NCBI RefSeq assembly: GCF_030866765.1
Contig: NZ_CP133017.1
Coordinates: forward strand, 342,501 to 406,500
Source: Paenibacillus silvisoli
GTDB taxonomy: Bacteria > Bacillota > Bacilli > Paenibacillales > Paenibacillaceae
DNA: 64,000 nucleotides
Reading direction: 5' to 3'
Shown here in pieces: positions 20,576 to 32,106 of this stretch. The notes under the pieces were generated by a model. That model had not been told where the DNA came from. It worked only from the letters and a program-made list of their open reading frames with translations, and made no database searches. Each line of letters starts with the position of its first letter. Position 1 is the first letter of the stretch. A program made the position numbers and the translations under genes.

Positions 20576-20581
20576 GTTACA

Positions 20582-21511
20582 TTGTCTTTTGCGGGACAAA
20601 CCAAAAAAGAATTGACGCTCATCGAAGCGGATCCGTGTTGCGAGACGGCAGAGCTCTCTGCACTGATTCGAATGAACGGTTCGGTTTCATTGTCGAGCCG
20701 AAAGGTTATACTCGATATATCGACGGAAAACGCGGCAATCGCGAGACGAATCTATTCCCTCATTAAGAAGCAGTTTGCCGTACATACGGAGCTGCTCGTT
20801 CGCAAGAAAATGAGGCTGAAGAAGAACAACGTCTACATCGTGCGGATCCCGACGAAAGTGCAAGAAATATTGAGTGATCTCAAAATTGTCTCCGAAGGCT
20901 TTATGTTTAATCAAGGCATCGACAAAGACATCATTCGCAAGTCATGCTGCAAGCGCTCCTACCTGCGCGGCGCGTTCCTGGCGGGCGGTTCGGTGAACAA
21001 CCCGGAAGGATCGTCCTACCACCTGGAGATTGCCACCATGTACGATGAGCACTGTCAGGCGCTCGTGGAGCTGGCCAACAAGTTCGACTTGAATGCCCGC
21101 TGCATCGAACGGAAGAAAGGGTTCATCTTCTACATGAAAGAGGGCGAGAAAATTATCGAGCTCCTCAGCATCATCGGCGCCCATCAGGCACTCTTCAAAT
21201 TCGAGGATGTCCGGATTATGCGGGATATGCGCAACTCCGTCAACCGGATCGTGAACTGCGAAACGGCGAATTTGAATAAAACGATCGGGGCCGCCGTGCG
21301 GCAGATCGATAATATTAAGCTGCTCGAGCGCGAGGTCGGGCTGGATACACTGCCCGAGAAGCTTCGCGAGGTGGCTCATATACGGCTCATGCATCCGGAT
21401 CTGAATTTGACGGAAGTCGGCGAAATGCTCAAAGGCAAGGTGAGCAAGTCCGGCGTCAACCATCGTTTGCGCAAAATTGATGAGTTGGCCGAAAAATTAA
21501 GGAACGGTTAA
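20582..21511 (+). CDS. whiA: WhiA, sporulation and cell-division regulator
   Basis: DNA-binding protein with a degenerate LAGLIDADG homing-endonuclease fold and a C-terminal HTH. It controls sporulation in actinobacteria and affects Z-ring assembly and chromosome segregation in Bacillus. The 309-residue product shows the LAGLIDADG remnant [20 protein letters not shown] (about 122) and the C-terminal [23 protein letters not shown]. Start TTG 20582 follows GAGGTGAG by about 6 nt. It is followed by the crh-like gene, as in Bacillus. Confidence 0.95.
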   Translation: MSFAGQTKKELTLIEADPCCETAELSALIRMNGSVSLSSRKVILDISTENAAIARRIYSLIKKQFAVHTELLVRKKMRLKKNNVYIVRIPTKVQEILSDLKIVSEGFMFNQGIDKDIIRKSCCKRSYLRGAFLAGGSVNNPEGSSYHLEIATMYDEHCQALVELANKFDLNARCIERKKGFIFYMKEGEKIIELLSIIGAHQALFKFEDVRIMRDMRNSVNRIVNCETANLNKTIGAAVRQIDNIKLLEREVGLDTLPEKLREVAHIRLMHPDLNLTEVGEMLKGKVSKSGVNHRLRKIDELAEKLRNG

Positions 21512-21614
21512 GCGGAAGGCTAGTGTAGACTTTGGAAAAGTGATATAATAATGACTAAAATGACTTTGATTCAATGATCGCAGGATTGAATTTCGTATAG
21601 GGGGTAAGGTTTCC

Positions 21615-21884
21615 ATGACAAGGCATCCGGTTGTCGTTCGGCTGAAGACAGGTCTTCATGCAAGACCGGCCGCACTTTTTGTTCAGGAAGCGAACAAGTT
21701 TTCTTCTGAGGTGTTCGTAGAGAAAGACGATAAAAAAGTGAATGCTAAATCGATTATGGGTATTATGAGCCTTGCTATCAGCTCCGGTACTGAGGTGACT
21801 ATAAGCGCGGAAGGTTCGGACGCCGATCAGGCTGTAACCGCTTTAGTCAACCTGGTTAGCAAGGAAGAATTGGAGAACCAATAA
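21615..21884 (+). CDS. HPr/Crh-type phosphocarrier at the crh locus, with His15 present
   Basis: An 89-residue HPr-family protein. HPr passes phosphate from EI to sugar PTS enzymes through His15, while Crh, its paralogue, acts only in CcpA-dependent repression because residue 15 is Gln. Most of this sequence reads like Crh (VRLKTGL, ARPAALFVQEANKF, VNAKSIMGIMSLAISSGTEV) and the gene sits after whiA like crh, yet the codon at position 15 is CAT, His (GLHARPA). Ser46, the HprK target, is in NAKSIMG. It may therefore do both jobs. A TATAAT at 21544-21549 suggests its own promoter. Confidence 0.9.
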   Translation: MTRHPVVVRLKTGLHARPAALFVQEANKFSSEVFVEKDDKKVNAKSIMGIMSLAISSGTEVTISAEGSDADQAVTALVNLVSKEELENQ

Positions 21885-21904
21885 TAATCAGTCATAAACG
21901 GCTT

Positions 21905-21932
21905 GAAAAAACTCCCGCAAGGGGGTTTTTTC
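21905..21932 (+). terminator. Rho-independent terminator of the whiA/crh-like operon
   Basis: AAAAAACTCCC and GGGGGTTTTTT pair around loop GCAA, with T residues continuing. The A-rich 5' arm could make it work in both directions. Confidence 0.85.
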
Positions 21933-22033
21933 TTATTTTATCCGCATATCGAACCTCGCGAACCGCAACAAAGAATACGCTTACAGCGTCAATATATACA
22001 GAAACAAAAATATGGGAAAGGGGTTGAACCATT

Positions 22034-22804
22034 ATGAAAGTGATGAAGCCGAAATGGGTGCTCGTGCCTGTGCTCGCGCTGGCCGTTGGCGTCGGCGCGC
22101 TCATGGGGGCAGCCGGTCATGGCGCAAACGAGGTGTATGCGGTGGATAACGGCACGATCGTGCAGAAGAGCACGATTACGGTATCGGGCACGGGCAAGCT
22201 GGAGGCGGCTCCGGACGTGGCGTACTTGAGCGTGGCGGTTGAGGCGCGGGCTGCGACGGCCAAGGAGGCTCAGTCGAAGAACGCGACGCAGTTTGCGGGG
22301 CTGAAGAAGGTACTGTTCGACACGTACAAGATGAATGCCAAGGATGTAAAGACGGTAGGCTTCTACGTTCAAGCGGAGTACGATTACAACAGCAAGGACG
22401 GTTCGAGCAAAATCAAAGGCTATGTCGCCGTGCACAACATTCAGATTACGACCCGCAATCTCGATGCGATCGGCAAGCTGCTTGACGATTTGTCGGCTTC
22501 GGGAGCGAACCGGGTAGACGGCGTACAATTTAACACAGAGAAGCAGGAGCAGTACGAGATCCAGGCACTAGAGAAGGCGATGGCGAACGCCAAAGCGAAA
22601 GCGGCGGCGCTTGCCAAAGCGGCAGGCAAGCAGGTGAAGGAAGTCATTAGCATCTCGCAAAACGGCACGAGCGGCGGTCCGATCTATTACGGCCGCGCGG
22701 AGATGGCGACCGGAGCTTCGATGGACGATAAAGCGTCGACGAGCGTGCAGACGGGCGTCATCAATGTTTCGGCAGACGTGACCGTTGTTTACGAAATGCA
22801 ATAA
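22034..22804 (+). CDS. SIMPL-domain (DUF541/YggE-like) exported protein
   Basis: A 256-residue protein with an N-terminal signal sequence or anchor (KPKWVLVPVLALAVGVGALM, then AAG...VYA as a possible cleavage region). The rest is one SIMPL domain: TITVSGTGKLEAAPDVAYLS at its start, the central VQAEYDYNSKD and the C-terminal INVSADVTVVYEM. SIMPL proteins form beta-sandwich oligomers at membranes; their exact function is unsettled. A block VQFNTEKQEQYEIQALEKAM followed by an Ala/Lys-rich helix is typical of the family. It is monocistronic, with a terminator on each side. Confidence 0.87.
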   Translation: MKVMKPKWVLVPVLALAVGVGALMGAAGHGANEVYAVDNGTIVQKSTITVSGTGKLEAAPDVAYLSVAVEARAATAKEAQSKNATQFAGLKKVLFDTYKMNAKDVKTVGFYVQAEYDYNSKDGSSKIKGYVAVHNIQITTRNLDAIGKLLDDLSASGANRVDGVQFNTEKQEQYEIQALEKAMANAKAKAAALAKAAGKQVKEVISISQNGTSGGPIYYGRAEMATGASMDDKASTSVQTGVINVSADVTVVYEMQ

Positions 22805-22828
22805 GCGGTATCGACAATTATCGACAAG

Positions 22829-22869
22829 AAAGGCAGACCTCTCTCCGGATGGAGAAGGGTCTGCCTTTT
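22829..22869 (+). terminator. Terminator of the SIMPL gene
   Basis: AAGGCAGACC and GGGTCTGCCTT form a long stem around a loop that itself contains CTCTCC/GGAGAA. It is followed by TTTTG. Confidence 0.85.
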
Positions 22870-22897
22870 GTATGCTAGGGCTGACTGCGGCTGTAGG

Positions 22898-23215
22898 TTA
22901 GGCTAATGACTTCCGGTCATCATTGGTGGTGAGTCCGCGTTGTTCGATGGCTTGCTCGATCAGCGCGATAAACTCTTCGGACAAGCGCATGGCTCTAGCT
23001 TCATGATAGACCTCAATCAAATGAGTATCGCTGAGCGGACGCAGGAGTAGAGACTTGTCTTGCATCGGCAAGAAAAGGTTTTGCGGCGTGTTCGATTCAG
23101 ATGGTGCATGCTGAAAATTGGGTTCATACGATGGCGTGTAGGAGGAAAATACGCTGCCAGAATCGCTGGATCGAATGAAATTTCGCACGCTTGCGAAGGG
23201 ATTCGTAAGTTTCAT
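22898..23215 (-). CDS. sda: Sda-type sporulation histidine kinase inhibitor, N-terminally extended
   Basis: The last 45 residues match Sda, the checkpoint protein that binds KinA/KinB and blocks sporulation during replication stress: RPLSDTHLIEVYHEARAM followed by RLSEEFIALIEQAIEQRGL, the two-helix hairpin of Sda (LSDELLIESY... in Bacillus). Bacillus Sda has 46 residues, while this reading frame has 105. The start at 23215 has GGAG 10 nt upstream. The internal ATG at 23065 (55-residue product) has no visible ribosome site. The first 50 residues are Ser/Pro/Asn-rich and look disordered. Kinase partners are not in this window. Confidence 0.8.
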   Translation of the reverse strand: MKLTNPFASVRNFIRSSDSGSVFSSYTPSYEPNFQHAPSESNTPQNLFLPMQDKSLLLRPLSDTHLIEVYHEARAMRLSEEFIALIEQAIEQRGLTTNDDRKSLA

Positions 23216-23390
23216 GCGTGTGCAACTCCGTTTATATTAGATTTCCGAAACGTAGCCTAAGGGACGGTGGATATGGAATCATTTAGTACATCTTATCATG
23301 ATTCTCCGGAGCAGTCCGCAGTCATTCAGCGCGTCAAATTAATATTGACAGCTCGTTCGAGGTGTGGTAATAGGAATGGCGACGAAACAC

Positions 23391-23427
23391 AAAAAGAGCG
23401 TTAATCCCGTGAAAGGATTAACGCTCT
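23391..23427 (-). terminator. Terminator of clpP
   Basis: A 13-bp perfect stem (23395-23407 with 23415-23427) is followed on the minus strand by five T residues (AAAAA at 23391-23395 on the plus strand). Confidence 0.9.
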
Positions 23428-23449
23428 CTTCGTGTTCGCTATAAAAACC

Positions 23450-24031
23450 TTACAGTTTCTCAATGACCTTGTCGACGAGTCCGTACGCCGCAGCTTCGGC
23501 CGCGGACATGAAATTGTCGCGATCCGTGTCGCGCTCGATCTTCTCAACTGGCTGGCCGGTGCGCTCCGACAGGATCCGGTTCAGCGTATCCCGCGTCTTC
23601 AGAATATGCTTAGCGCGGATTTCGATGTCGCTTGCTTGGCCTTGCGCGCCGCCTAGCGGCTGGTGAATCATCACTTCGCTGTTCGGCAGCGCGAAGCGCT
23701 TGCCTTTGGCGCCTGCCGCAAGCAGGAACGCCCCCATCGAAGCGGCCATGCCGACGCAAATGGTCGAAACGTCCGGCTTGATGAAGTTCATCGTATCGAA
23801 AATGGCGAGACCTGCAGAAACCGATCCGCCCGGGCTGTTAACGTAAAGCGAGATGTCCTTGTCCGGATCGTCCGCCGCAAGGAACAGAAGCTGCGCGATA
23901 ATGGAGTTAGCCACCATATCATTGACAGGTGTGCCGAGAAATACAATTCGATCCTTCAGCAAACGGGAATAAATGTCGTAAGCACGTTCGCCGCGGTTGT
24001 TCTGCTCGATAACCATTGGAATGAAGCTCAT
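23450..24031 (-). CDS. clpP: ATP-dependent Clp protease proteolytic subunit
   Basis: Serine protease that forms a 14-mer barrel and degrades proteins fed by ClpX, ClpC or ClpE. The 193-residue product has the triad Ser98 ([11 protein letters not shown]), His123 (VMIHQPLGG) and an Asp at about 172 ([10 protein letters not shown]), in the same positions as the E. coli and Bacillus enzymes. Start ATG 24031 has GAGGGAC upstream; the longer frame from 24070 runs into the leader repeats. A sigma-A promoter covered by a CtsR box lies 120-160 bp upstream, so heat and stress control is expected. Confidence 0.96.
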   Translation of the reverse strand: MSFIPMVIEQNNRGERAYDIYSRLLKDRIVFLGTPVNDMVANSIIAQLLFLAADDPDKDISLYVNSPGGSVSAGLAIFDTMNFIKPDVSTICVGMAASMGAFLLAAGAKGKRFALPNSEVMIHQPLGGAQGQASDIEIRAKHILKTRDTLNRILSERTGQPVEKIERDTDRDNFMSAAEAAAYGLVDKVIEKL

Positions 24032-24045
24032 CGTAAGTCCCTCCT

Positions 24046-24125
24046 CTAATAGGGTGTTTGACGGAGTCAAACTCTCTCCGCTAATGCTAATAGGGTGTTT
24101 GACGGAGTCAAACTCTCTCCGCTAA
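24046..24125. repeat. Tandem duplication of a 39-bp hairpin unit in the clpP leader
   Basis: Two identical 39-bp units (24046-24084 and 24087-24125) are separated by TG. Each contains the perfect inverted repeat GTTTGAC-GGA-GTCAAAC (24056-24072 and 24097-24113). They lie between the clpP promoter and its ribosome site, so the mRNA leader would carry two identical hairpins. TTTGAC/GTCAAA half-sites resemble CtsR heptads, but they are inverted rather than direct. Confidence 0.9.
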
Positions 24126-24151
24126 CTTATAGAACAATTGGTAACAACCTC

Positions 24152-24191
24152 ATCATAACGGATTGTCGAACAAAAGTCAAAGATGGTCAAA
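24152..24191 (-). promoter_or_regulatory. clpP promoter with overlapping CtsR operator
   Basis: On the minus strand, TTGACT (-35, 24180-24175), 17 bp and TATGAT (-10, 24157-24152). The plus strand at 24175-24191 reads AGTCAAAGATGGTCAAA, a full match to the CtsR tandem heptad RGTCAAANANRGTCAAA. The operator covers the -35 box, so bound CtsR would block transcription until stress inactivates it. Confidence 0.92.
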
Positions 24192-24289
24192 GGTCGGCGA
24201 AATCGCACAGCGATGCCGATTTGGAGGTTACATTCGCGCAAATTTGGAGATGCTGTTTGAGGTGAGCCTATAAGGGCCTAGACATAAAG

Positions 24290-24320
24290 GAAGGACCCTC
24301 CTGCAAACGGAAGGTCCTTC
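24290..24320 (-). terminator. Hairpin downstream of tRNA-Arg
   Basis: GAAGGACC (24290-24297) pairs with GGTCCTTC (24313-24320). On the minus strand it follows the tRNA by about 30 nt and is followed by CTTTATG. It is probably the tRNA terminator, though the T run is short. Confidence 0.5.
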
Positions 24321-24348
24321 ATTATGAGTCGTTCGTTATTGTTGTAAA

Positions 24349-24423
24349 TGGCGCGCCCGCGAGGAATTGAACCTCGATCTCAGGCTCCGGAGGCCTACGT
24401 CATATCCATTGGACCACGGGCGC
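24349..24423 (-). tRNA. tRNA-Arg (CCG)
   Basis: Minus-strand cloverleaf of 75 nt: acceptor GCGCCCG/CGGGCGC, discriminator G, encoded CCA, anticodon loop CTCCGGA with anticodon CCG, T loop GGTTCAATTCC. It lies alone between clpP and cggR. Confidence 0.95.
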
Positions 24424-24535
24424 TTAGTGACAGCGAAATTAAGTATATGCGATTCAGACCCGAAATGCAAGGGCTGTCCGAATAATAATTTTGAGTAAAA
24501 CGTGACAGTAAACGGTTTCATTAGGCAAACCGGTC

Positions 24536-24564
24536 TTGCCCCTGCTTCCCGTTTGCGATACAAT
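24536..24564 (+). promoter_or_regulatory. Promoter of the cggR-gapA glycolytic operon
   Basis: TTGCCC (-35), 17 bp, TACAAT (-10). The predicted start point falls at the first half of the CggR operator just downstream. Confidence 0.75.
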
Positions 24565-24567
24565 GAG

Positions 24568-24609
24568 TGTGGGACTAAAAAAGTGCATGTGGGACGTTTG
24601 AAGTCCAAC
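24568..24609 (+). promoter_or_regulatory. Putative CggR operator
   Basis: Direct repeat TGTGGGAC at 24568-24575 and 24588-24595, period 20 bp, each followed by a GTGC/GTCC element. The CggR operator of Bacillus is a direct repeat of CGGGACN6TGTC with the same 20-bp period, placed just after the promoter to act as a roadblock. Both spacing and position match. Confidence 0.8.
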
Positions 24610-24661
24610 CATGCATATGCAGTACGCAAGCTCTTTTCAGCAACAGGAGTTGATGGCTAAG

Positions 24662-25708
24662 ATGCAGTCTCTCATCGAAATACAGCAACAGCTTCTGCCG
24701 GACTTACTCGTCGTTATGAGAAAAAGGTACCTGATTCTCCGCCAAGTCATGCTTTCGGATATGATCGGCCGCCGCACCTTAGCCGCCTCGCTTGATATGA
24801 CGGAGCGGGTTCTGCGCGCGGAGACGGACTTTCTGAAGGCGCAGGAATTGCTGCACATCGATGCCGCGGGGATGCGCATTACGGAAGCCGGCAAACGGCT
24901 GCTGGAATCGATGGAGCCTTTTTACAAAGCGATGTTCGGGTTATCGGAGCTGGAAGAGAGAATTCGCAAGCATTTCGGTTTAAAGCAGGTTGTCATCGTT
25001 ACCGGCGATTCCGACGAATCTCCGCATACGAAGCGTGAGCTTGGCCGGGCCGGCTGCGCGATGCTGACCAAAGCGATGCAGAAGGACGATGTCATTGCCG
25101 TAACGGGCGGATCGACATTGGCCCAAGTCGCCAATCAGCTAACGTCGCCGACGCCGCTCAAAGGCAATTGGTTCGTTCCTGCCAGAGGCGGACTTGGCGA
25201 AAGCCTCGACTACCAGGCGAATACGATCGTCTCGACCATGGCGAAGCGAACGGGCGCGCAATACCGGATGCTTCATGTGCCCGATCACTTGGGCGAGGAA
25301 GCGTACACGTCCTTGATGCAGGAGCCGAATGTGAGAGAGATCGTAGAGGTCATCCGCAAAGCCCGCATCGTCATTCACGGGATCGGAGACGCTATGGTAA
25401 TGGCAAGGCGCAGACGCGTGGATGCCACCGTGGTGGACGCGCTGAAGGCCGAAGGAGCGCTTGCGGAGTCGTTCGGGTACTATTTCGACCGAAGCGGCGC
25501 CGTTGTCCATAAAATGCTCACCGCAGGCCTTAGACTCGAAGATATTATGGGAACCGAGGTCGTCATCGCAATTGCGGGCGGCCGCAGCAAAGGCGAAGCG
25601 ATCGCTGCCGTGATGCGCTTCGGACATGATGATGTGCTCGTCACCGACGAGGCCGCTGCGCTTGAAATCGCGGCGATCATCGACAAGGAAGAACAAAACG
25701 CTCTGTGA
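24662..25708 (+). CDS. cggR: Central glycolytic genes regulator
   Basis: SorC/DeoR-type repressor that leaves its operator when fructose-1,6-bisphosphate binds. The N terminus (MQSLIEIQQQLLPDLLVVMR) lines up with Bacillus CggR, followed by the HTH GRRTLAASLDMTERVLRAET. The C-terminal effector domain has VIAVTGGSTLAQVANQL and IHGIGDAMVMARRR. Translation may start at ATG 24653, 24662 or less likely 24611. GGAG at 24646-24649 is very near the first and 12 nt from the second, and homology favours 24662. It represses the downstream gapA-pgk-tpiA-gpmI-eno genes and itself. Confidence 0.93.
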   Translation: MQSLIEIQQQLLPDLLVVMRKRYLILRQVMLSDMIGRRTLAASLDMTERVLRAETDFLKAQELLHIDAAGMRITEAGKRLLESMEPFYKAMFGLSELEERIRKHFGLKQVVIVTGDSDESPHTKRELGRAGCAMLTKAMQKDDVIAVTGGSTLAQVANQLTSPTPLKGNWFVPARGGLGESLDYQANTIVSTMAKRTGAQYRMLHVPDHLGEEAYTSLMQEPNVREIVEVIRKARIVIHGIGDAMVMARRRRVDATVVDALKAEGALAESFGYYFDRSGAVVHKMLTAGLRLEDIMGTEVVIAIAGGRSKGEAIAAVMRFGHDDVLVTDEAAALEIAAIIDKEEQNAL

Positions 25709-25775
25709 TCTTGACGGGTGGACAGCCGTTTACGGTGTCCGGCGCTCGTCTTGAGATAAATGAAATTATGCCTAG

Positions 25776-26792
<1,017 letters not shown>

Positions 26793-26810
26793 GAGGTCCG
26801 AATATCCGTC

Positions 26811-26838
26811 GAAGGAGCTGCTTGTGGGCAGCTCCTTC
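26811..26838 (+). other. Intercistronic hairpin between gapA and pgk
   Basis: An 11-bp perfect stem GAAGGAGCTGC/GCAGCTCCTTC with a 6-nt loop begins 18 nt after the gapA stop. No T run follows. It is more likely an mRNA-stabilising or processing element that sets gapA above pgk than a full terminator. Confidence 0.6.
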
Positions 26839-27044
26839 GCGATAGTTTGCGGCATTCCTGCGGTACGCCGCCGGAAGATGAAAGAGAGAATGACGGCTCC
26901 CCGTTGGAGCCTGTACACACATAGATCAGATAAACCCGCTGCGACATGCGGGATGGATAGCTTGTGGAGAATTTAAATATACTTAGACCTTTTTTATCCG
27001 CTTCTAGCTGAATGGCGGCATGGGTACACGGGAGGATTTCACTG

Positions 27045-28226
27045 ATGAACAAGAAGAGTGTGCGTGACGTTGAAGTAGCCGGTAAACGTGTATTTGTTCG
27101 AGTTGATTTTAACGTACCGATGGAGAATGGCGCGATTACGGATGACACGCGTATCCGCGAAACGCTGCCAACCATCAAGTATCTGATCGAGAACGGCGCG
27201 AAAGTAATCCTGGCGAGCCACATGGGTCGTCCAAAAGGTCAAGTCGTAGAAGGCATGCGTCTGACGGAAGCGGGCGTACGCCTGTCGCAACTGCTGGGCA
27301 AGCCGGTTATTAAAGCGGAAGAAGCTGTAGGCGAAGCGGTTAAAGCGCAAGTAGCCGCTCTGAACGAAGGCGACGTGCTGCTGCTCGAGAACGTTCGCTT
27401 CTATGAAGGCGAAGAGAAGAACGATCCGGAATTGGCGAAGCAATTTGCCGAGCTGGCTGATCTGTTCGTGAACGACGCGTTCGGCGCCGCTCACCGCGCG
27501 CACGCTTCGACGGAAGGCATCGCGCATTTCCTGCCGGCCGTATCCGGTCTTCTGATGGAGAAAGAGCTTGACGTGCTCGGCCGCGCCCTGCTGAACCCGG
27601 AGCGTCCGTTCACGGCGATTGTCGGCGGCTCCAAAGTAAAAGACAAAATCGACGTCATCAACAAAATGATCGAAATCGCGGATAACATCATTATCGGCGG
27701 CGGTCTTTCCTATACGTTCTTCAAAGCGCAAGGCAACGAGATCGGCCAATCGCTGTGCGACAACTCCAAGCTGGATCTTGCGCTCGAGTTCATCGAGAAA
27801 GCGAAATCGCTCGGCAAGAACTTCCTGCTGCCGGTTGACGTTGTCATCACAGACGAGTTCAGCGCGAAAGCGAACACGCGCATCGTTGAAGTAGATGGCA
27901 TTCCTGCTGATTGGGAAGGCATCGACATCGGACCGAAAACGCGCGAAATCTACGCGGACGTCATCAAGAGCTCCAAGTTGGTCGTATGGAACGGACCAAT
28001 GGGCGTATTCGAAATCGAGCCGTTCTCGCACGGCACGCGCGCTGTAGCGCAAGCTTGCGCGGAAACATCGGCTTACACCGTTATCGGCGGCGGCGATTCC
28101 GCGGCAGCGGCCGAGAAATTCGGCTTGGCGGATAAGATGGACCACATCTCCACAGGCGGCGGCGCATCCCTGGAATTCATGGAAGGCAAACAGCTTCCAG
28201 GCGTCGTGGCACTGAACGATAAGTAA
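27045..28226 (+). CDS. pgk: Phosphoglycerate kinase
   Basis: Transfers phosphate from 1,3-bisphosphoglycerate to ADP. The 393-residue, two-domain product starts [20 protein letters not shown] with the substrate-binding VDFNVPM and [15 protein letters not shown], and the nucleotide-binding C-domain shows [11 protein letters not shown] and [16 protein letters not shown] 27045 has GGGAGGATTT upstream, so the longer frame from 27012 is not used. It lies 15 bp before tpiA. Confidence 0.97.
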   Translation: MNKKSVRDVEVAGKRVFVRVDFNVPMENGAITDDTRIRETLPTIKYLIENGAKVILASHMGRPKGQVVEGMRLTEAGVRLSQLLGKPVIKAEEAVGEAVKAQVAALNEGDVLLLENVRFYEGEEKNDPELAKQFAELADLFVNDAFGAAHRAHASTEGIAHFLPAVSGLLMEKELDVLGRALLNPERPFTAIVGGSKVKDKIDVINKMIEIADNIIIGGGLSYTFFKAQGNEIGQSLCDNSKLDLALEFIEKAKSLGKNFLLPVDVVITDEFSAKANTRIVEVDGIPADWEGIDIGPKTREIYADVIKSSKLVVWNGPMGVFEIEPFSHGTRAVAQACAETSAYTVIGGGDSAAAAEKFGLADKMDHISTGGGASLEFMEGKQLPGVVALNDK

Positions 28227-28241
28227 GAAGGAGCGATTACG

Positions 28242-28994
28242 ATGCGTAAACCGATTATTGCGGGTAACTGGAAAATGTTCAAAACGGTCTCTGAAGCGAC
28301 GGCTTTCTTCGCGGACGTAAAAGGCAAAGCGGAAGTTGAAGGCGTTGAAACGGTCATTTGCGCGCCATTCACGACGCTTCCTGCTCTCGTAGAAGCGGCT
28401 AAGGGCACGTCGATCGCCATCGGCGCGCAAAACCTTCACTTCGAAGACAACGGCGCGTTCACGGGCGAAATCAGCGGTGTCATGCTGAAGGACCTCGGCG
28501 TGAACTACGTTATTATCGGACACTCGGAGCGCCGCGCATATTTTGCGGAATCCGATGAGATTGTAAATAAGAAAGTCCATGCCGCGTTCAAGCACGGGCT
28601 GACGCCAATCGTTTGCGTAGGCGAGAAGCTGGAAGAGCGCGAAGCCGAGCAAACGAAGGCCGTTTGCAAAGTGCAAACGGAAGCCGCGTTCCAAGGCCTG
28701 TCCGCTGCGCAAGCGGCTGAAGTGGTTGTTGCATACGAGCCGATCTGGGCGATCGGTACAGGCAAATCGTCGACGTCCGCGGATGCGGAAGACGTTATCG
28801 CGTTCATTCGCGACGTAATTGCAGGCCTGTACGACGCAGCGACTGCAGACGCGGTTCGCATCCAATACGGCGGCAGCGTGAAGCCGAACAACGTAAGCGA
28901 ATATCTTGGCCAATCCAATATCGACGGCGCTTTGGTCGGCGGTGCAAGCCTCGAGCCTGCTTCCTTCATCGCACTTGTCGAGGGGGCGAAGTAA
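28242..28994 (+). CDS. tpiA: Triosephosphate isomerase
   Basis: Interconverts dihydroxyacetone phosphate and glyceraldehyde-3-phosphate. The 250-residue TIM barrel shows substrate Lys in AGNWKMFK, catalytic His in IGHSERR and catalytic Glu in [15 protein letters not shown], with YGGSVKPNN near the end. AGAAGGAGCG precedes ATG 28242. Only one base separates its stop from the gpmI start. Confidence 0.97.
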   Translation: MRKPIIAGNWKMFKTVSEATAFFADVKGKAEVEGVETVICAPFTTLPALVEAAKGTSIAIGAQNLHFEDNGAFTGEISGVMLKDLGVNYVIIGHSERRAYFAESDEIVNKKVHAAFKHGLTPIVCVGEKLEEREAEQTKAVCKVQTEAAFQGLSAAQAAEVVVAYEPIWAIGTGKSSTSADAEDVIAFIRDVIAGLYDAATADAVRIQYGGSVKPNNVSEYLGQSNIDGALVGGASLEPASFIALVEGAK

Positions 28995-28995
28995 G

Positions 28996-30528
28996 ATGAC
29001 GGCTCCTGTTGCACTGATTATTTTGGACGGCTTCGGCTTGCGCAATGATGTGACCGGCAATGCGGTGGCACAAGCGAACAAGCCGAACTACGACCGTTAC
29101 TGGAACACGTACCCGCACACGACGCTGACGGCGTGCGGCGAAGCGGTAGGCTTGCCGGAAGGTCAAATGGGCAACTCGGAGGTTGGCCACTTGAACATCG
29201 GCGCAGGCCGTATCGTTTACCAGGATTTGACTCGTATCAGCAAGTCGATCCGCGACGGCGAATTTTTCGATAACGAGACGCTGCAAGGCGCGATTAAGCA
29301 CGTGAAAGAAAAGGGCAAGAAGCTGCACCTGTATGGCCTGCTGTCGGACGGCGGCGTACACAGCCATATCGCTCACCTGTTCGCGCTGCTTGAGCTCGCG
29401 AAGAAGGAAGAGATCGAGGACGTTTACATCCATGCGTTCTTGGACGGCCGTGACGTCTCTCCGGACAGCGCGAAGGGCTACTTGGAGCAGCTGACCGCTA
29501 AGATCGCGGAGCTGGGCGTAGGCAAGATCGCGACCGTGCAAGGCCGCTACTACGCGATGGACCGCGATAAGCGTTGGGAGCGTACGGAGAAATCGTACCG
29601 CGCCATGGTGTACGGAGAAGGTCCTCAATATACGGATCCGATCCAAGCAGTCGTTGAATCCTACGAGAAATCGGTTTATGACGAATTCGTCATGCCGACC
29701 GTCATCGTGAAGGAAGACGGCAGCCCGGTGGGCGTCGTGGAGTCCGAAGATGCGGTGATCTTCTTCAACTTCCGTCCTGACCGCGCGATCCAGCTGTCGC
29801 AAGTATTCACGAACGATGATTTCCGCGGTTTCGACCGCGGGCCGAAGGCACCTTCAAAGCTGTACTTCGTCTGCTTGACGCTGTTCAGCGAAACCGTAGG
29901 CGGCTTCGTTGCGTACAAACCGAAGAACCTCGACAACACGTTGGGCGAAGTGCTCGTGCAGCAAGGAAAGCGCCAGCTTCGCATCGCCGAGACGGAAAAG
30001 TACCCGCACGTGACGTTCTTCTTCAGCGGCGGCCGCGACACCGAGTTGGAAGGCGAAACGCGCATTCTGATTCCTTCGCCTAAAGTGGCGACGTACGATC
30101 TTAAACCGGAAATGAGCGCTTACGAAGTAGCAGCCGCAGCGGTGAAGGAAATCGAAGCGGATCGCCAGGACGTCATCATCCTGAACTTCGCGAACCCGGA
30201 CATGGTGGGTCACTCCGGCATGCTGGAGCCGACAATCAAAGCGGTTGAAGCGACGGACGAGTGTCTGGGCCAAGTCGTAGAAGCAGTGCTTGCAAAAGGC
30301 GGCGTATGCCTCATCACGGCTGACCACGGCAATGCCGATATGGTCATCGACGAGAACGGCCGTCCATTCACGGCGCATACGACGAATCCCGTGCCATTCA
30401 TCGTAACGAAGCAGGTCGGACCGCTTCGCGAAGGCGGCATCCTTGCGGATATCGCGCCGACGATGCTTGCGCTCGCAGGGCTGAAGCAGCCGGCTGAAAT
30501 GACGGGCAAATCGATCGTGCAGGCGTAA
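28996..30528 (+). CDS. gpmI: 2,3-bisphosphoglycerate-independent phosphoglycerate mutase
   Basis: Manganese-dependent mutase of the alkaline-phosphatase superfamily, converting 3- to 2-phosphoglycerate. The 510-residue product starts with [13 protein letters not shown], has the phospho-Ser in [28 protein letters not shown], and the C-terminal metal site [11 protein letters not shown] with HTTNPVPFI. The ATG at 28996 is placed within GAAGTAAGATG immediately after the tpiA stop; an in-frame start inside tpiA (28906) is unlikely. Confidence 0.97.
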   Translation: MTAPVALIILDGFGLRNDVTGNAVAQANKPNYDRYWNTYPHTTLTACGEAVGLPEGQMGNSEVGHLNIGAGRIVYQDLTRISKSIRDGEFFDNETLQGAIKHVKEKGKKLHLYGLLSDGGVHSHIAHLFALLELAKKEEIEDVYIHAFLDGRDVSPDSAKGYLEQLTAKIAELGVGKIATVQGRYYAMDRDKRWERTEKSYRAMVYGEGPQYTDPIQAVVESYEKSVYDEFVMPTVIVKEDGSPVGVVESEDAVIFFNFRPDRAIQLSQVFTNDDFRGFDRGPKAPSKLYFVCLTLFSETVGGFVAYKPKNLDNTLGEVLVQQGKRQLRIAETEKYPHVTFFFSGGRDTELEGETRILIPSPKVATYDLKPEMSAYEVAAAAVKEIEADRQDVIILNFANPDMVGHSGMLEPTIKAVEATDECLGQVVEAVLAKGGVCLITADHGNADMVIDENGRPFTAHTTNPVPFIVTKQVGPLREGGILADIAPTMLALAGLKQPAEMTGKSIVQA

Positions 30529-30631
30529 TCCGGCTCCGGCGCTGCAAAAGCGTTAGCTTGGTTTACTATAATCATTCATGCGTTTAATGACTTATGTCGA
30601 TAAAGGGGTTATAGAACCCGATTACAATTAA

Positions 30632-31939
<1,308 letters not shown>

Positions 31940-31951
31940 GATTTCGCTTCG

Positions 31952-31985
31952 AAAGAGCCGGGGGCCATTTCCTCCGGCTCTTTTA
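31952..31985 (+). terminator. Terminator of the glycolytic operon
   Basis: AAAGAGCCGGGGG pairs with CCTCCGGCTCTTT around loop CCATTT. The T run is merged with the 3' arm. Confidence 0.9.
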
Positions 31986-32106
31986 TTTGGCCGTGATGCC
32001 AAAATGACATAAGGTTGTCCCAAAAGGTGAGGTCGTTTCCGTCCCATTGTTCGATATAATTAGGGTAGCAATGAACAAAAAACTATAAAGCTATGAGGTG
32101 GATGCA

